A stretch of 64,000 bases of DNA, taken from Viscum album (taxonomy: Eukaryota; Streptophyta; Magnoliopsida; Santalales; Viscaceae). The position numbers and the translations under genes were made by a program. The stretch lies in the NCBI GenBank assembly GCA_963277665.1, contig OY728159.1, positions 1,016,755,343 to 1,016,819,342 on the forward strand, written 5' to 3'. Below the pieces are notes generated by a model. That model saw only the letters and a list, made by a program, of their open reading frames with translations. It did no database searches and was not told the DNA's origin. Positions 22,221 through 35,029 of this stretch are shown piece by piece (position 1 is the first letter of the stretch; the number at the start of each line of letters is the position of its first letter).

Positions 22221-24135
22221 CAATTAGTAATATAGATAAGGTCCCTCCATTTACTATGTAGTAAATCTTGAAGATAATTTATTATGGATAGTTTAAATTA
22301 AATGAATAGTAAAGGGATTATGGTATTTTTTAAAAATAAATATCATAACTAGAATGAGAGAATTTTTTATATCTTATATCCCTAGGATATGATGTCATAA
22401 AGGATTCTATAGAGATATTTTCACCATTATCTAAAAAACATCCTCTTACCGCTATTGATAATAAAAATATTCATAATGATGTAAGGTATAAAAATTATTT
22501 ACTCTCTTCACTATAAAAAAGTAAATACGTAGTGTAATTGTAGTTGGAACTCCCAAATTTGTTCGGGAAAAGATAAAAAATATCTATAAAAGTAATACAA
22601 TAGTGAATGAGTCAATGTTACAAATCTCAATGATGAAGTATGTATTTCTCAAAATGTGTATGAATATATTGGTGAATTATTTACAATAGTGAATGTTATT
22701 GTTATCACAATAACATTTCTTGGTGATAAGCTAGAGTATAATACTCTTTTTGGAATGTTTTTAAAAATTCTTCTTACAAATTTGATTCCAATGTTTCATA
22801 TTTGGAATATAGAGATCTGGAAAATCTATATTTGGATATCTTACATAGTACTTTTATTATATATGAAATGAGAATATAAAAATTCAAGAAAATAAAATAG
22901 AAAGTTGGTCAATAAATATCATTCAAAGATTCTGAGAAAGAAAAATCATAGAAGATTCTCAAAGATGAATATTTTGATGATTCTGATTCTAAAAATGTCT
23001 CTAGAAACAATCTTGGTGATTTTTAGTCTCTATTTTGATAATTTTAAAAAGAGTTATATGAACCTATAAATGGAATCTACCACTAAAATATTTTTCTTGG
23101 GGAGCTAGTGGTCATTTTTCTATAAATTTTCCTCAATGAAATGATAAATAATAAACTGATAAAGATAATAGAAATTAAAAAATATTTTATAAAAAAATGT
23201 TGAAAAATAAAAATTATATTATAAGGGAGAATATTAAATGGTATATAAATCCAAAATTCAAATTATTTTATCTAAATATGATGAAGATAATGATAGGAAA
23301 ATTGAATATGTAAAATTCACTAAATTTATAGGATAACAAATGTTTATTTCAAAGTTTAATAATGAAGAGTTTGTTAAAATATGTATTTTTGATGAAGAGA
23401 ATCAGTTATAATATTCTTTGAAAAGTGATTTGAATGAATGTCTTCGAAATATTGTATGACATCAAAGAGAAATCATGAAATTGAAAAAAAAATATACTTT
23501 TGAAAAATTATCAGAAATATCTTCTTGAATTGAAATCTATTTTATTGAAAGTGATTGATCAGTTTAAGAAATATCTTGAAAAAATAGAAGAATCAAAATG
23601 AACAGTCTTAACTAAATATAAAAGTTGAGGTGGATAAATTAGAATATGTTAATCAAAATTCCCTTAAAGTTGAGTTGGGATTCATGAAATCCCAAAACTA
23701 AATTACTAAAACTAGTGAACGTTTCAATATGTTTGACCATAAGAAATATCAATAAAAGTTATCTTCAATAGTTTAAAATAATGTTGAAGGTATTCTAGAG
23801 AAGAAGAACGCTGATAAAATTATGGATTTTTCCAAAACCAACAAAGATAAATATTTAAAAGATTTTAAATTTTCAAAGTATGAATCAAGGGTTTCTATTA
23901 ATACTAATTCTATTGATGTTGGTGAGAATTCCTAATTCAAGAAGAATATTTTTAGTGATAATAGAATGTATGGGGGTCAATACTTTTCTCACGTGGAAGG
24001 TAAGAAAGTTGTAAAAAATATATACAAGTCCAAATAGTTTGTAAGTTACAGGGAGAAATATTATTTCTATGACTACTACTCGTATTGTGGAAGAGTTTTT
24101 CATGCAACAAATATGTGTTGGTTTACTAAAAACAC
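22221..24135 (+). pseudogene. gag: copia gag with zinc knuckle
   Basis: Particle protein. Near 22340-22400 the frames read RMREFF and then LISLGYDVIKDSIE, matching SIRE gag (RM..FL.SLG..VW.A). Later come IFSPLSKKHPL and KFVREK-type fragments. Near the end, at 24066-24125, YDYYSYCGRVFHATNMCW matches the CCHC knuckle CxYCGKxGHxxxxC with the first Cys changed to Tyr. The segment has many stops. ORF 22656-22871 and the minus ORF 23885-24103 are chance. Confidence 0.72.
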
Positions 24136-24429
24136 AAATATTATTCCATGATTTACAATAATAAGAGTTTTAGGGGGATTTAATCTTATCGAAGAAGTAA
24201 TTTTGATAAAGGTGTTTTTAAAGTTGAAGTTATATCTAAACCTATTGAATCTATTTGTGAAATATGTGCACAACCTGAAGAAATTGAAAAAGGATTTATT
24301 ATTTTTTCTTCTATCACAACAACAAGTTTATTTCCATTCACAAAATCTGGATGCAAAGGAAGATAAAGGGAAAGAAAATGATCTTATTGTTGAAACAGCT
24401 CTCAAAGATGCAAAAGTAGATTAAAACTG

Positions 24430-25720
24430 TATTATTGATAGTGGGTGATCATCACATGTGATAAGATATTTGAAGCTGTAGAATAATATGAGACTTTAAC
24501 AAAGGAATAGTGATGTTTGGAAATGATGAATCTCTAAGAATCAAAGGTTTTTGATATGCTATTACTCAGTATGAAAATATTAAAACCAAGAAATCCTTTT
24601 TTGTTGATAGATTGAAACACAACATGTAACTATTTCACAAATATGTGATGAAGGAAACATGTTTGTTTTTAAAAAATATGGTTTTGTTGTAAAAAAATTA
24701 ATGGTGGAAAAGTTGTTATAAAAGTACAATGTAAAAAGGAAACTTGTTACTAGTTATTGAAGGGCATATTTCATGTCATCTAATGATAATGGAATAGAAT
24801 ATATTATGGAATAAATTTTTTGGGAATATGTGTCATAGGAATATGATAAAGTTAACAAATAGAGACAATGTTCATTATATTATTGATATGATAAAAAGAA
24901 GAGATTGATGTTGCTCACTTTATCAGAATGGGGGTATTAAAAACATTGTTCACACAAAAGTTTAAATTCATTCATATTTTCCCCAATAACTAATTAATTC
25001 TGATATTTGTGGGATAGTAGGAAAATAAAAAACTTACAAAAATAATTACTTTATTTTTTTCTTTTATGATTTTACTTGAATCATCTGTATTATGTGTTTG
25101 AAACATAAATTATAAGCTCTAAATTTTTTTAAGAGTTTTAGGAGAAAATAAAAAAAGTAAAGTGTAAATTCTATGAATAATTTTTGAACTGATAATGGTA
25201 GTGAATACAAAAACGAATAATCAAGAAGTTATCTTGAAAACATTGAATTCATCATGAGTTAAGTGAACCATACACACTATATGAAAATGGTGTGTCTTAA
25301 ATAAATAATTGATGTTTATTGGAGATGGGACACACAATTTTTATTGAACATTTTCTTTCTCACTACTTCTAGATAAAAGTTATGAGTATAGAATTTTTTA
25401 TTTAGAATTTTTGTTTCTAAAAAAAATTTCTAATATGTCTCCTTATGAAATGTTTTGTGATGAAATTCCATGTTTTAAACAGGTAAAGTCTATTAGAAGT
25501 CCCTTAATCATAAAAAAAGTGTAAATCTTATAAAATTTGATCCAATAGGTGATAATGGAATTTTTCGTCGCTATAATCCTAATAGTAAAAAATATAGGTG
25601 TTTAAGAAAAGAAAAGAGAAGTTCGTTGATTTTTTCTGATATAAAAGTTCTTGAGGGAACTGAATAATAGATTTTACAAACACATGTAGAAGAAGAATAT
25701 GGAGAAGATGAAATGGTTTT
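24430..25720 (+). pseudogene. copia protease and integrase
   Basis: The protease active site appears as IIDSG, stop, SSHVI (24430 onward), the family's W.IDSGCS.HMTGD. The pre-integrase block reads VDRLKHNM then TISQICDEGNMFVFKKYGFV (24602-24690). In the integrase core TDNGSEYKN is visible near 25187-25215 (family SDNGSEF.N), followed by SEPYTLYENGV and LLEMGHTIFIEHFLSHYF (family TPQQNGVVER and LLEMARTML...LP.YFW). After that, SPYEMFCDE and a GIF.RY-type block near 25560. Frame changes and stops are frequent. Confidence 0.8.
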
Positions 25721-25950
25721 TGAGAAACATGAATTGAATTAAAAAAATGTTAATGGCATAAAAAATAACTAATCAGACTCAACCATTTCTATTGAAAAGG
25801 AATAAATTCATACACCTCAACCTAGGATGAGGAAACAAATGGAATTACAAAACATCATTTATGATAAACAATAAAAATTTCTATCAAGAATAACATCAAT
25901 GTTTGTTTCATATAATTCTTCTCATTCAAAATTTTACCCAAAACATGTTA

Positions 25951-26680
25951 ATTAAGAATTAAAGTATCAAGAGTGGATTAATTTTATAAATGAATAATTG
26001 GGGGAGATTATGAAGAATGATACTTGGGATATTTTACCCAAACCAAATAAAAAAATTATTAGTACAAAGTGGGTGTTTCAAAGCAAGTTTAGTGAATATG
26101 GTGATGTTATAAGAAATAAATCATGATAGGTTTGTAAATATTAATCACAAATTTAAATCATTGATTTTGTGGATACCTTTTATCTCGTAATACGGTTGGA
26201 AAAAATTTTAATCCTTCATTAAATAACTTCATAATGAGGTTATAAATATTTTCAAATGCATGTCAAGACTGCTTTTCTCAAAAGTGAGTTTGATGAAGAA
26301 TTTTATATTGAACAACCATGTGGATTTGGAAATTGAAATGATGAATGTTATGTGAGAAAGTTGAAGAATGATTTTTATGGGTCAAAGAAATATCTGATAG
26401 ATTGGTATTCCAAATTGGATTCCTATTTAAGGATGCTTAATTTCATAAAAAGATTAGTTAACGGTAATCTCTATTCCAAAGGAAATTAAAATATCTAACT
26501 CGTTCTAATTGTTTATGATGATGATATTATATTTGATGGAAAAGTTGAAAGATTGTATGAAAAATTTTAAAATGATATGAATAAGTTGTTTGAAATATAA
26601 ATACATGATGAAATAAAATACTTTCTTGGCATAAAAATATCACAACATAAAAAATATTTTTTCCTCTCTTATAAAAAGTA
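25951..26680 (+). pseudogene. copia reverse transcriptase
   Basis: The frame reads LKYQEWINFINE, stop, LGEIMKNDTWDILPKPNKKI and ISTKWVFQSKFSEYGDVIRN, matching the copia RT start (W..AM..E...I..N.TWELV..P....I.TKWVF). Next is a decayed 'AFL.GEL.EEVY.EQP.GF' as KSEFDEEFYIEQPCGFGN near 26282-26330. The catalytic YVDD reads LIVYDDDIIFDG at 26507-26540, so Val became Asp. The protein is dead because of stops and frameshifts. Confidence 0.87.
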
Positions 26681-27430
26681 TTCTAAAAAACTTATTAATG
26701 TTTTTTTCATGGAAAATTTCACACCTATTACCACACTGATATTAGTGGGAACCAAGTTTTCTAAAGATGTATAATTAAATGAATTTTATTCTAATGAATT
26801 TAAGAATCTAATTGGAAGTTTTTTATATCTAACAACTATAAAAACATATATTTTTTATTATATTACCTTATGTTCATGATTCCAAAGTGCTTTAAATGAA
26901 TATAATCTATTGGAAAGATAAAATAATTCTAATATTTTTTATAGGCACAAAATTTTTTATTATCAAATATAACCACTGAGGAAGAATTTATTTCATTGGT
27001 TATACAGATTTTGATCGGGCAGGAAGTGTTGATTACAGAATATCCACATATGGGTGAGTTTTCATTTTGAGGAAATGTTGTGTATGTCTTCCTATAAAGA
27101 ATCTGAATTCATTAAATCTTATTATAGTTGAAGCTGAATATGTTTTTACTACTCAATATATAACACAAATTATGTGGATAAAAACTCAATAAGAAGATGT
27201 TTTATTTTAAGTGAAGTTGCCCCTTCTTTTGGGTTGTGATAATCGACATTCTATAAATCTTACGTGAAATATAATGTAGCGTTATCATTCAAAACATATT
27301 GATATCAAATATCACATCATCAAAGTGCATGTCAATAAGAATTAACTAAAGTTGAAAAAAGTTCCTACAATGAAACAAGATATAGATATATTCACAAAAC
27401 CTTTATAGAATAAATATTTTTATAAACTGA
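26681..27430 (+). pseudogene. copia RNase H
   Basis: GYTDFDRAGSVDYRIST (27000-27050) matches GY.DADWAG....RKSTSG. Then VEAEYVFTTQYITQIMWIKT (27130-27190) matches STAEAEY.A.......WI. Finally CDNRHSINLT and HSKHIDIKYHII (27238-27320) match CDN.SAI...NPV.H.RTKHIDI..HF. This is the end of the copia polyprotein. Confidence 0.85.
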
Positions 27431-27917
27431 GGTTGAACATGGGTTTCCAACCTATTTCTCTCCATGGTTGAGGTATGTGTTTTCATCACCTCTCTTGTCT
27501 TGTATTCAGATAGTATTGTTAAGGGGGATAAAATTATGTTTCACAAATTTATCCATTTGTATATGCTCAACTATTTAAGGAATCACGTATTTAGGGGGGT
27601 TTAAAAGGGGTATGCTTTGGTTTCATCAAGTGAATATGTAAAATATAGTGTTGATGTCAATATATGAAACATATTTTTAGGAAATTTTACAAGTTGAGAA
27701 TAATTGAATTTAGAAGTAGTGAATTTGAATGTTTGTAAGTTTAAATTTCAAGATATGTTCTTAAGTCACTACTTATGGAAAAAATGTTTTTTCTATTTCA
27801 ATTATTCTTATTCAAAATAATGATTTCACTTAAATAGTATTAGAATTGTTGATTAGTGATCCATATCATGATTTAAAATGTTTCAGTGATTTATGAAGGT
27901 TGGTTGAAAATGAAATC

Positions 27918-27930
27918 TAAAGGGAGAGAT
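27918..27930 (+). other. polypurine tract of the copia element
   Basis: ctaaagggagagat lies against tgttgggacc. The purine run plus adjoining TGTTG fixes the start of the 3' LTR. Confidence 0.85.
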
Positions 27931-29994
27931 TGTTGGGACCATGTTGGATAGAAATTTCTTTTCAAATTCTAGAAGAAGTTTTTACCCAATGTTTAGTCTT
28001 TTGTTTTCATTATGAAAAATCACCTTACATTGTATGTTTTGGTGATCAGATAAAGGGTGAATCAGACTTAAAATATAAGATACATGTTTTTTTAGAATAT
28101 CCATCAACTACAATTTTATGTTCAAAAGTTTATTTCTATGTGAACTTGTTTCAGAATCATATTTTCTAGAATTAATATTTATATAAGTGAGTGGAAAGAT
28201 GCATTAGATTTAAAATCTATTTAGATATATTTTACACATAATATTACAATGCTTTACTATGATAAATTCTCTCAAACCCATAAGTTGACTAATAACTTCT
28301 GATCCACTCTTCATGAAAGAATGTGGTAAAAAATATGTTTAAAGAAGAAAATTGAAATGTCATTTTCTGGTGTTTCTATGAACATATGTTTATCTAGGTG
28401 ATGTTCTTTGGGTTGAGTTTCACCAGAGGAAGAAGTTATTTGGATTTTGGTAGTTTTTAATTTTTTGAAGTCAAAGGTTATGAAAAAGTATTGATAATCT
28501 AATCCATTGGACGGGATGACTCATCTGTAGAAATGTTTATATGATCCATCTGATAAGTTGTGGCACCTATCAATCATAAGAGTAGTAGAGATTGATCAAT
28601 CAGTTGACCATCAGACAAAAAAACGATCAGATGAGATACTTAAAGTGATGAAAAAAAATATTTTTTGACATCAATCAATTGGAAAGATCGATTCATCAGA
28701 CATTCTTTGACACTGACATATCAAACAATCATTGACACCAATAATTCATTGAATTATAATTTTGAAATGAATTAGTTTCATCTGTCTAAGTAATGGTTGA
28801 CTAGATGAAGAAAGTGGTTCAAAATAATATAATTTTTGATGTTTCACTGAACCATTGTTGTCGGTTTTTGAAGTATTTATAAGTTACAATGGTGTTTGTG
28901 GGAAAAAATCAACTTGTTTAGAGTTTTGGAGGGAGAAATTATGTTTTCAATATAATCAAGTGAATCATAATAACAAATTTTTTTCTAGACTAAGAACCTA
29001 TAATTTATTTTCTAATGATGTTGGGAGTAATTAAGTTTTGTAAAATTAAATAAGAATTGAAAAGACTCTATAAAAGCTTAGAATATTTGATATGTTTTCA
29101 AATGAAAATCAATTTTGAAATAATTTTAGGGATCTGAAATTTAATTGATTGGGATAACCATTCCAAGTTCTCGCCTTTTTGATTTTCGGAACAACATTAT
29201 AAATGGGTAAAGGTACAATATAATCTAACGCCATTTACATATGAAAATACAGATCTATGGAGTTTTATTTTGGGATGAAATTGGATGAAGAAGAGTTCCA
29301 GACTAAATAATATTTCGTAGATGTGGTGGAAAAGATTCATCAAATCAGCTAGAACAATCAGACTAAACAATCAGACTAGAATTTTTTGAATGATAAAGAA
29401 GAAAGGAAGGGAAGGGTTTTTGTTTACTATAGAGAAGTTTTACTAACTATTTTCTTTTTATAAAAATAATACCTAAAAACAATAGTGAGAAAGCGGACTG
29501 AGTTTTTTATTTAGTCCAAAGAAGTTGATATGACCTACTTATGGGAAAGAAAGTGAAGATTTTTTAAAGAATATCAAAATTGGATGTTATTTAAGAAGAA
29601 ATTGATATGTTTAGAACCAATTGATGGATGTTTTTTGACAAGTTATAAAAATCATGTTTATATATTTACTTATAGAAAAGGAACATCCATAGTTATATTA
29701 ATCATAGTGATAAGGGTATTCCATAAATATTGTATCCAAACAGAATAATTTTTTAAAGTAGATTGTGTCGTATTGGATTATTCTGAAACCATTCCAAGGA
29801 CTAGATACACTTATTCGGTATTGAACCCTAAAAATACTTATGTTCATTTGGATGTTTTTGAGTTTGTTTTTTAGGGAAGTTTTGTGTCTTTAAAAGGAGG
29901 TGAAGGTTGTTAAGAAAGTCAACCAAAAAAGAAAAATATGCCATTGATTCCCCCCCCCCTCAACCTCTTATTGATTGCATTGATCCTAGTTGGG
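27931..29994 (+). mobile_element. 3' LTR of the copia element
   Basis: Direct repeat of 20061-22210. It ends somewhere between gattgcattgatcctag and ttggg, where homology with the 5' copy stops. ORF 27930-28169 is the LTR start read in frame and not a gene. A run of ten C at 29950 is specific to this copy. Confidence 0.78.
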
Positions 29995-31880
29995 AATTTT
30001 CACTTGCATCCCATCTCACAACCTTACCATTTATTCACCCGGTGTCTACTCACCTAAGACCTGCCCCTACACCAATATATACTTCATCATACCACTAATA
30101 TTACCAACTCACCCTCTCTAAAATTCAGTCACTTCTCATCGATAGAATTCAATCATGATCACCCCATAATGATTCATATAATGTGGTATCTTTTAGACCA
30201 TTGACTCGATGGGTTGAGTATAATACTCATAAAATTATCACATCATAAACCACAGTAGAGTAATGTCTTATATTTCTCATAGAATAACTATGAACTGACC
30301 ACTAAGAGGAAATACTTCTCCATCATTCTTGGTCTAGTCTCAAAGTACACACCCCACACAAAGAGCATTCCCTACATCAATCCACACTTATAAGGGTTCT
30401 CCTAACTAAGAATTAGACGTATGACCATATCACCCATAAATACTAATGATAATCTATTTCATTACTACCTAAATAGACTTAGTAACCAACCTAGTATACC
30501 AACATCATGTCTCATATTCTAGGACCACCCAAGGTATCTCATTAACTAAATTTTCACTATCACTTATTTGTGATATAGTCAACAAGAGATCCGAAAACAC
30601 TGAATGTTAAAGGAGAACTTATTATCACATGATAAGGATCAAAGAAACATAATTTAACTATCTAGGTTTCTTTTTATCCCTATCTATTTTTTTATAGACA
30701 ATGATTCATTCATGCCCGAAATAAATCCTATATAAACCAACATATGAGCTGGTATTATAGGGGGCACATGCCTTGATTGTGGTATTACTACCAATGATGA
30801 GTTCCAATCATCCTTGACCAAGATTGACCATGCCTTAATGATGCTCATACCTCCTCTTGAGATCCTATATCAATCCATACGACACCATTTATTAATTATA
30901 ATAGTTTATAATTACTCAACTTAATCAAAAGATGAAATTATAATGAAAACTAAAAAATGAAATTCTGATTCCGTAGAACTGCATCGAACATCATATGATC
31001 AAACTTTTGTGAGCTCCTCTAACCAATAAAAATGAATTCACAATCATTATAGATGATTTCTACAAAAAACTATAAAAACTTGAATAATACCTAACTGAAA
31101 TAAAAAAATAAAAGGATTACAATGAAAAACTAAAATAAAAGAATGTTAGAGGAGGAAAATACCTTAAATTTATATAGAAATTCCTAGAGAAAAACCCCCT
31201 ATAATGAGGGATCCATTGGAGTAAGAGGGAGTGGTGAACCGGCCAAATGACCCCTCATAATGCCTCGAATCCACTAAAATCTAATGGGTTGATCCCAAAA
31301 AGGTGGTTTTCCCTGATTTAAATAATAGGACTAGCCCTATGACCCAAAAAAACTCAAGGATCATGATTAGATGCATCCCTTCACCTGATATTATTATGAT
31401 AAATCCCTCTAAGTTACCAACACAATAACCTAAGAATATGGGACATCCCTCTTACTACATCTAAAAAATCGCATCTTCTTTAAGGTTATAGTGCCACTAC
31501 TCCTGGTATGGAGTGCATCCCTTAGTTAACTATCATCACTACATGACCCACTACATCATAGTATGATAAACCATGTAAAATAACCAAACCCCAAGGCCCT
31601 AATCTTTTGTGGCATGTCCTTTTAACCCCATATTAAATAAATTACCAAAAATCAAAAGACATGTCACTTTACAGTGTGTATCCCATACTCTCAAGAGTAA
31701 TGCATCCTTACTACATCCTATTATGGTGCAACCAGCTATAACTATAAATTTTTTGAAAAGCCACCTGACCTTACCTCGATGCTTAATCAATCACCCATAA
31801 CAACTCTTGGGCTTCTATCATTATTTAAAAACATATTCTTGAGATTTTATAAGGTTTGTATTCTTGATCTAAATAAATAA
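29995..31880. other. C-rich non-coding repeat sequence right of the copia element
   Basis: No ORF of note. The + strand is C-rich with many short acc/cccat phrases, resembling 19680-20060, so both flanks were probably one repeat before the copia insertion. A segment at 31200-31330 (gagaggg-like, cctcataatgcctcg) recalls the style of minus-oriented gypsy LTRs. I cannot identify it further. Confidence 0.4.
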
Positions 31881-32685
31881 TAAAAACACCCTTATATGGG
31901 ACCAAAAATTCAAATTTCATTCAAATCAATGATCCAATAAAATTAGAGTATCACTATATATATTTGTTCATTATATGATGGTTGTGAGAGGAATTATTTA
32001 TCCCTGTGATGAATTTGGAAATGTTTTATATCTCATGAGATGGAATATCAAGGACTTCATGGTTAACCCAATCCACTATGGGACATTTTCTACAATGTGT
32101 TGTTGATTTAGGAATTGAACCTCAATATAAGGAATGATTTTCTAATCTAATGAATGTTCCACAATATTATATTACAATAATATGTCATGAAACATTACCA
32201 TGTTATGTTTTTTTAATGTATTATAGTTGAATCATTTTTTTAAACACCTATGACTTATGTCTTATGTGATGTTCAAAATCCTAATTTCATTCCTCATGAT
32301 TTATGATTTCGGTTTTATGTATTATTGGGAATGATTTCCTTATGCTATATTCATGAAAATTGATTAAGTTATCGTACTTGTATCTTAAATTTATACCCAC
32401 TTATAATCATTTATTTTTATCACATATTTGTAAAGCTACTGAGCATCTGAGCTCATCAATTACTTATGGTTCAATTCTCTGAGATATAAAGAAGAGAATA
32501 ACATAATATATGACTATAAGGCTATAATATGTGGTAAATTATATTGGAAATTTTACAAAATCACTATAAATTAGGAATATATAAAAAAATAAAACTTATA
32601 GGTTCTAGGGTATTTTTTATCATGAGACACAATTAATATTAATATAAAATGATTTATTTTATATATATATTTTAGGGTAATCTAA
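31880..32685 (+). mobile_element. truncated 5' LTR of gypsy II
   Basis: It aligns with about 39500-40205. Landmarks are tgggaccaaaaatt / tgggaccagaatta, cctcaatataaggaatg / cctcaatatatgtaatg, ttccacaat...aataatatgtcatgaaacatt / ttccacaataatatgttatgaaatatt, and cctatgactta / cctatgactca. Only the last ~800 bp of a ~3.9 kb LTR remain; the left side is replaced by 29995-31880. Confidence 0.65.
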
Positions 32686-32686
32686 A

Positions 32687-32700
32687 TTTGTATCAAATTT
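32687..32700 (+). other. decayed primer-binding site of gypsy II
   Basis: atttgtatcaaatt resembles ATTGGTATCAGAGC at 10 of 14 bases and sits at the end of LTR homology. Confidence 0.45.
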
Positions 32701-33100
32701 TAGTTTACTTATTTTTAGGGATTATGTTGTGGAGAATAAGAGGATAGAAATTGAAAAAAATATATTGATCCAAGATTGTGGAAGGATAAACAAAAAATGT
32801 CACTGGATAAAACGAAAGTGGTATAATTTATGACATATAAGGATTTATTTCGTTTATCATCTGATTTTATACTCCTATTATCGTTTCTTGATACTCACAC
32901 TAACCATTTTGATTTTCTTAAGGGGATAATGAGAGAATTAAAAAATTGTGTTAGTAATGGGTATGCACAAAATTAGAAACATATTATTTCATCCTTGTTC
33001 TAATAATTCCTTCAATTCTTGAGATTAATCTAAGACAACTTATTCATATCCCAAATGACTAGATATTGAATTATAAGTTAAAACATATAATGAAAATATG
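32701..33100. other. gypsy II leader, apparently without gag
   Basis: Only about 400-500 bp separate the PBS from protease. Gypsy gag normally needs about 1 kb or more, and no gag motif is seen. Gag was probably deleted. Confidence 0.45.
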
Positions 33101-33300
33101 ATTTCAACCCATGCCAATAGATTTTCTTCAATAGATTTTTATAGGTATGTATTTTTTGAAAATCATATTTTTCTACCTTTAGTCCAATTTTATGGGATTT
33201 TGGGTTTGGATTGGACAACTCTACATAAATCCAATATAAATTACCAAGATAGAGAAATCACATGCCATCTCTAAAACCAACCCATGGTTATCTATGAGAG
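33101..33300 (+). pseudogene. gypsy II protease, C-terminal remnant
   Basis: ILGLDWTTLHKSNINYQDRE (33193-33255) matches the retropepsin end ILGMDWLS.H.A.IDC..K. The catalytic DSG part upstream is not recognisable. Confidence 0.65.
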
Positions 33301-33364
33301 AAAGGTTAACTATGAAATCCCAATGGAAACTACTTCCAATATATAGGTAATAATTCAAAATAAT

Positions 33365-34020
33365 ATGGTTTATTTGGTTCAAATATTTTTGGATAAAATT
33401 AATATTGATGAAATAAAAATAGTGAATAAATACATGATATTTTTTTCTAAATATTTAACTAGTGTTCCTCTATATTTTTTGGTAGAATATTATAAAAAAC
33501 TCATGCCTAGAGTGATTCTTATCTCAATGAATCTTTATAGAATGGATATGATTAACTTTTAAGAATTAATTAACTATAAGAGAATGTAAATAAATATTTT
33601 ATATTCCTAGTTGATTCCAAATGATTATAACTAGTTCTCTTAATTTAGATTAAAGATAGATCATTGAGTCTCTGTATTGATCATCATGAAGTTATCAAAA
33701 TCATGATCAAGAAAAAGTATCCACTACCCCATATTTATTACTTGTTTAATCATTTTTAAGGGCCTCCATAATTCTCAAATATTGAACTTAAATTTAAATA
33801 TTATCAATCAAGGGTGAAGATATTGGATGTACTGAAAAAATCAACAATTTAGGATATAAACTCTTTAAATTCATTGTGATTCCTTTTACACATAAAAATT
33901 ACACTAAAATATTCATAGATATAATGAATTGAGTATTTAGAGATTACCATAATAAATTTTTGGTAGTATTTATATGTGGTATTCTCATATTTTACAAGAG
34001 AAAGGATTAGTATGAAATTA
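33365..34020 (+). pseudogene. gypsy II reverse transcriptase
   Basis: The first 65 codons are open and end PRVILISMNLYRMD, the family's '.G..PIS..PYRMAP'. Then KKKYPLPHIYYLFNHF and SNIELKFKYYQSRVKILDV match NKYPLPRIDDLFDQL...FSKIDLRSGYHQ.RV...D. IFIDIMN, stop, VFRDYHNKFLVVFICGIL matches VFMDLMN.VF..YLD.FV.VFIDDIL, with the catalytic DD lost. Many stops follow. Confidence 0.85.
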
Positions 34021-34109
34021 ATTTGAGGATTGTGTTTAATACACTAAGATAGAAAAAATTGTATAAGGAAATTAGAAATTAGGAATACTAGTTATAGAAA
34101 GTGTCATAC

Positions 34110-34500
34110 TCGGGTCATGATATCATAATAAAGGGTGTATCTATGGATCCTTTAATGATATATGAAATTTAATAATGGAATAAAATTACATATGTAAAAA
34201 AGACCCATATTTATCATGGATGGTCTTCATGCTACCTTTAGTTTGTGAGAAATTTCTAATGAATGTCAAGTCAACTAACCATGTTAAATAATAAAGGATT
34301 CATGCCCCTCAGAATATATTAATTGGACGAAAATTTCAAGGATATTAATAAAAGGTTGGTTGTTTTACCAGTATTTACACTTTATTTCCATGGATAAGGG
34401 GTTTTTATAAACACCACTAAATTTTAGAATGTATTGGGATCTTTCCTTGTGAATAATGACTAGGTGGTTGCTTATTCCTCACTTTAGTTTAATAATTCTA
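34110..34500 (+). pseudogene. gypsy II RT connection and RNase H start
   Basis: GHDIIIKGVSMDPLMI (34116-34165) matches LGH.IS..GI.VDP.KI. Then RLVVLPVFTLYFHG near 34350 matches L..APVL.LP. The rest up to about 35000 is too decayed to follow; ORF 34498-34758 on the minus strand is chance. Confidence 0.7.
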
Positions 34501-35029
34501 AGAGAAATTATTCCATATACACTTTAGAGCTATATGTGATATTATTTTAATTATATATATATTCATTATCTCTATAGTAAAAAATGTTATATATATAATA
34601 ATAATAATCATAAGAGCATAATGTTTATATTCATAGAAAAGAAGATTAACATGGTCCAAATGAGATGGATGGATTTGATAAATGATTATAATTGATCTAT
34701 AAATTAACAACCTATGACATAAAATATGGTAGAAGAATATATAAGTAGGAAATATCATGAAACCATATCCAAGATAATATATGAAATATAGTCAATGCTC
34801 ATTCATTTACAAAGGATAGACCTTGTAATAATAAGGAAATGAGTAAAACTAATTTTTTTAAATTTAAATTCTTATCAATACGTTTACATGTAGATCAGAG
34901 AGGAAAAGAATCATGATATTGTTCTATAAAAGAATGTAATAAATTATAAATAATTAAACCTATATGGTGATGTAATTATAATATTCATTAAATAATATGT
35001 GTCCCTTAAATATCAAAATTTTTTGCAGT

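Larger units (their letters stand above)
20061..29994 (+). mobile_element. Ty1/copia retrotransposon, SIRE/Maximus-like, decayed
   Basis: LTRs of ~2.1 kb start tgttaggacc (20061) and tgttgggacc (27931). Between them, on the + strand, lie gag with a zinc knuckle, protease, integrase, RT and RNase H in copia order (integrase before RT). Sequence motifs (LISLGYDVIKD in gag, ISQICDEGN before integrase, KHIDIKYHI near the RNase H end) are those of the SIRE lineage. About 500 bp lie between RNase H and the polypurine tract, too little for an env-like gene. The exact LTR 3' ends and target duplication are unclear (aatga left, aattt right). Confidence 0.85.

Noticed and set aside
27430..27917. env-like gene between RNase H and the 3' LTR of the SIRE-type element
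   Set aside because: Some SIRE elements carry one, but only ~490 bp are available and no membrane or signal segment is seen.
27930..28169. 79-codon ORF starting at the copia 3' LTR
   Set aside because: It begins in the purine tract and LTR terminus, and the 5' LTR copy has no such open frame.
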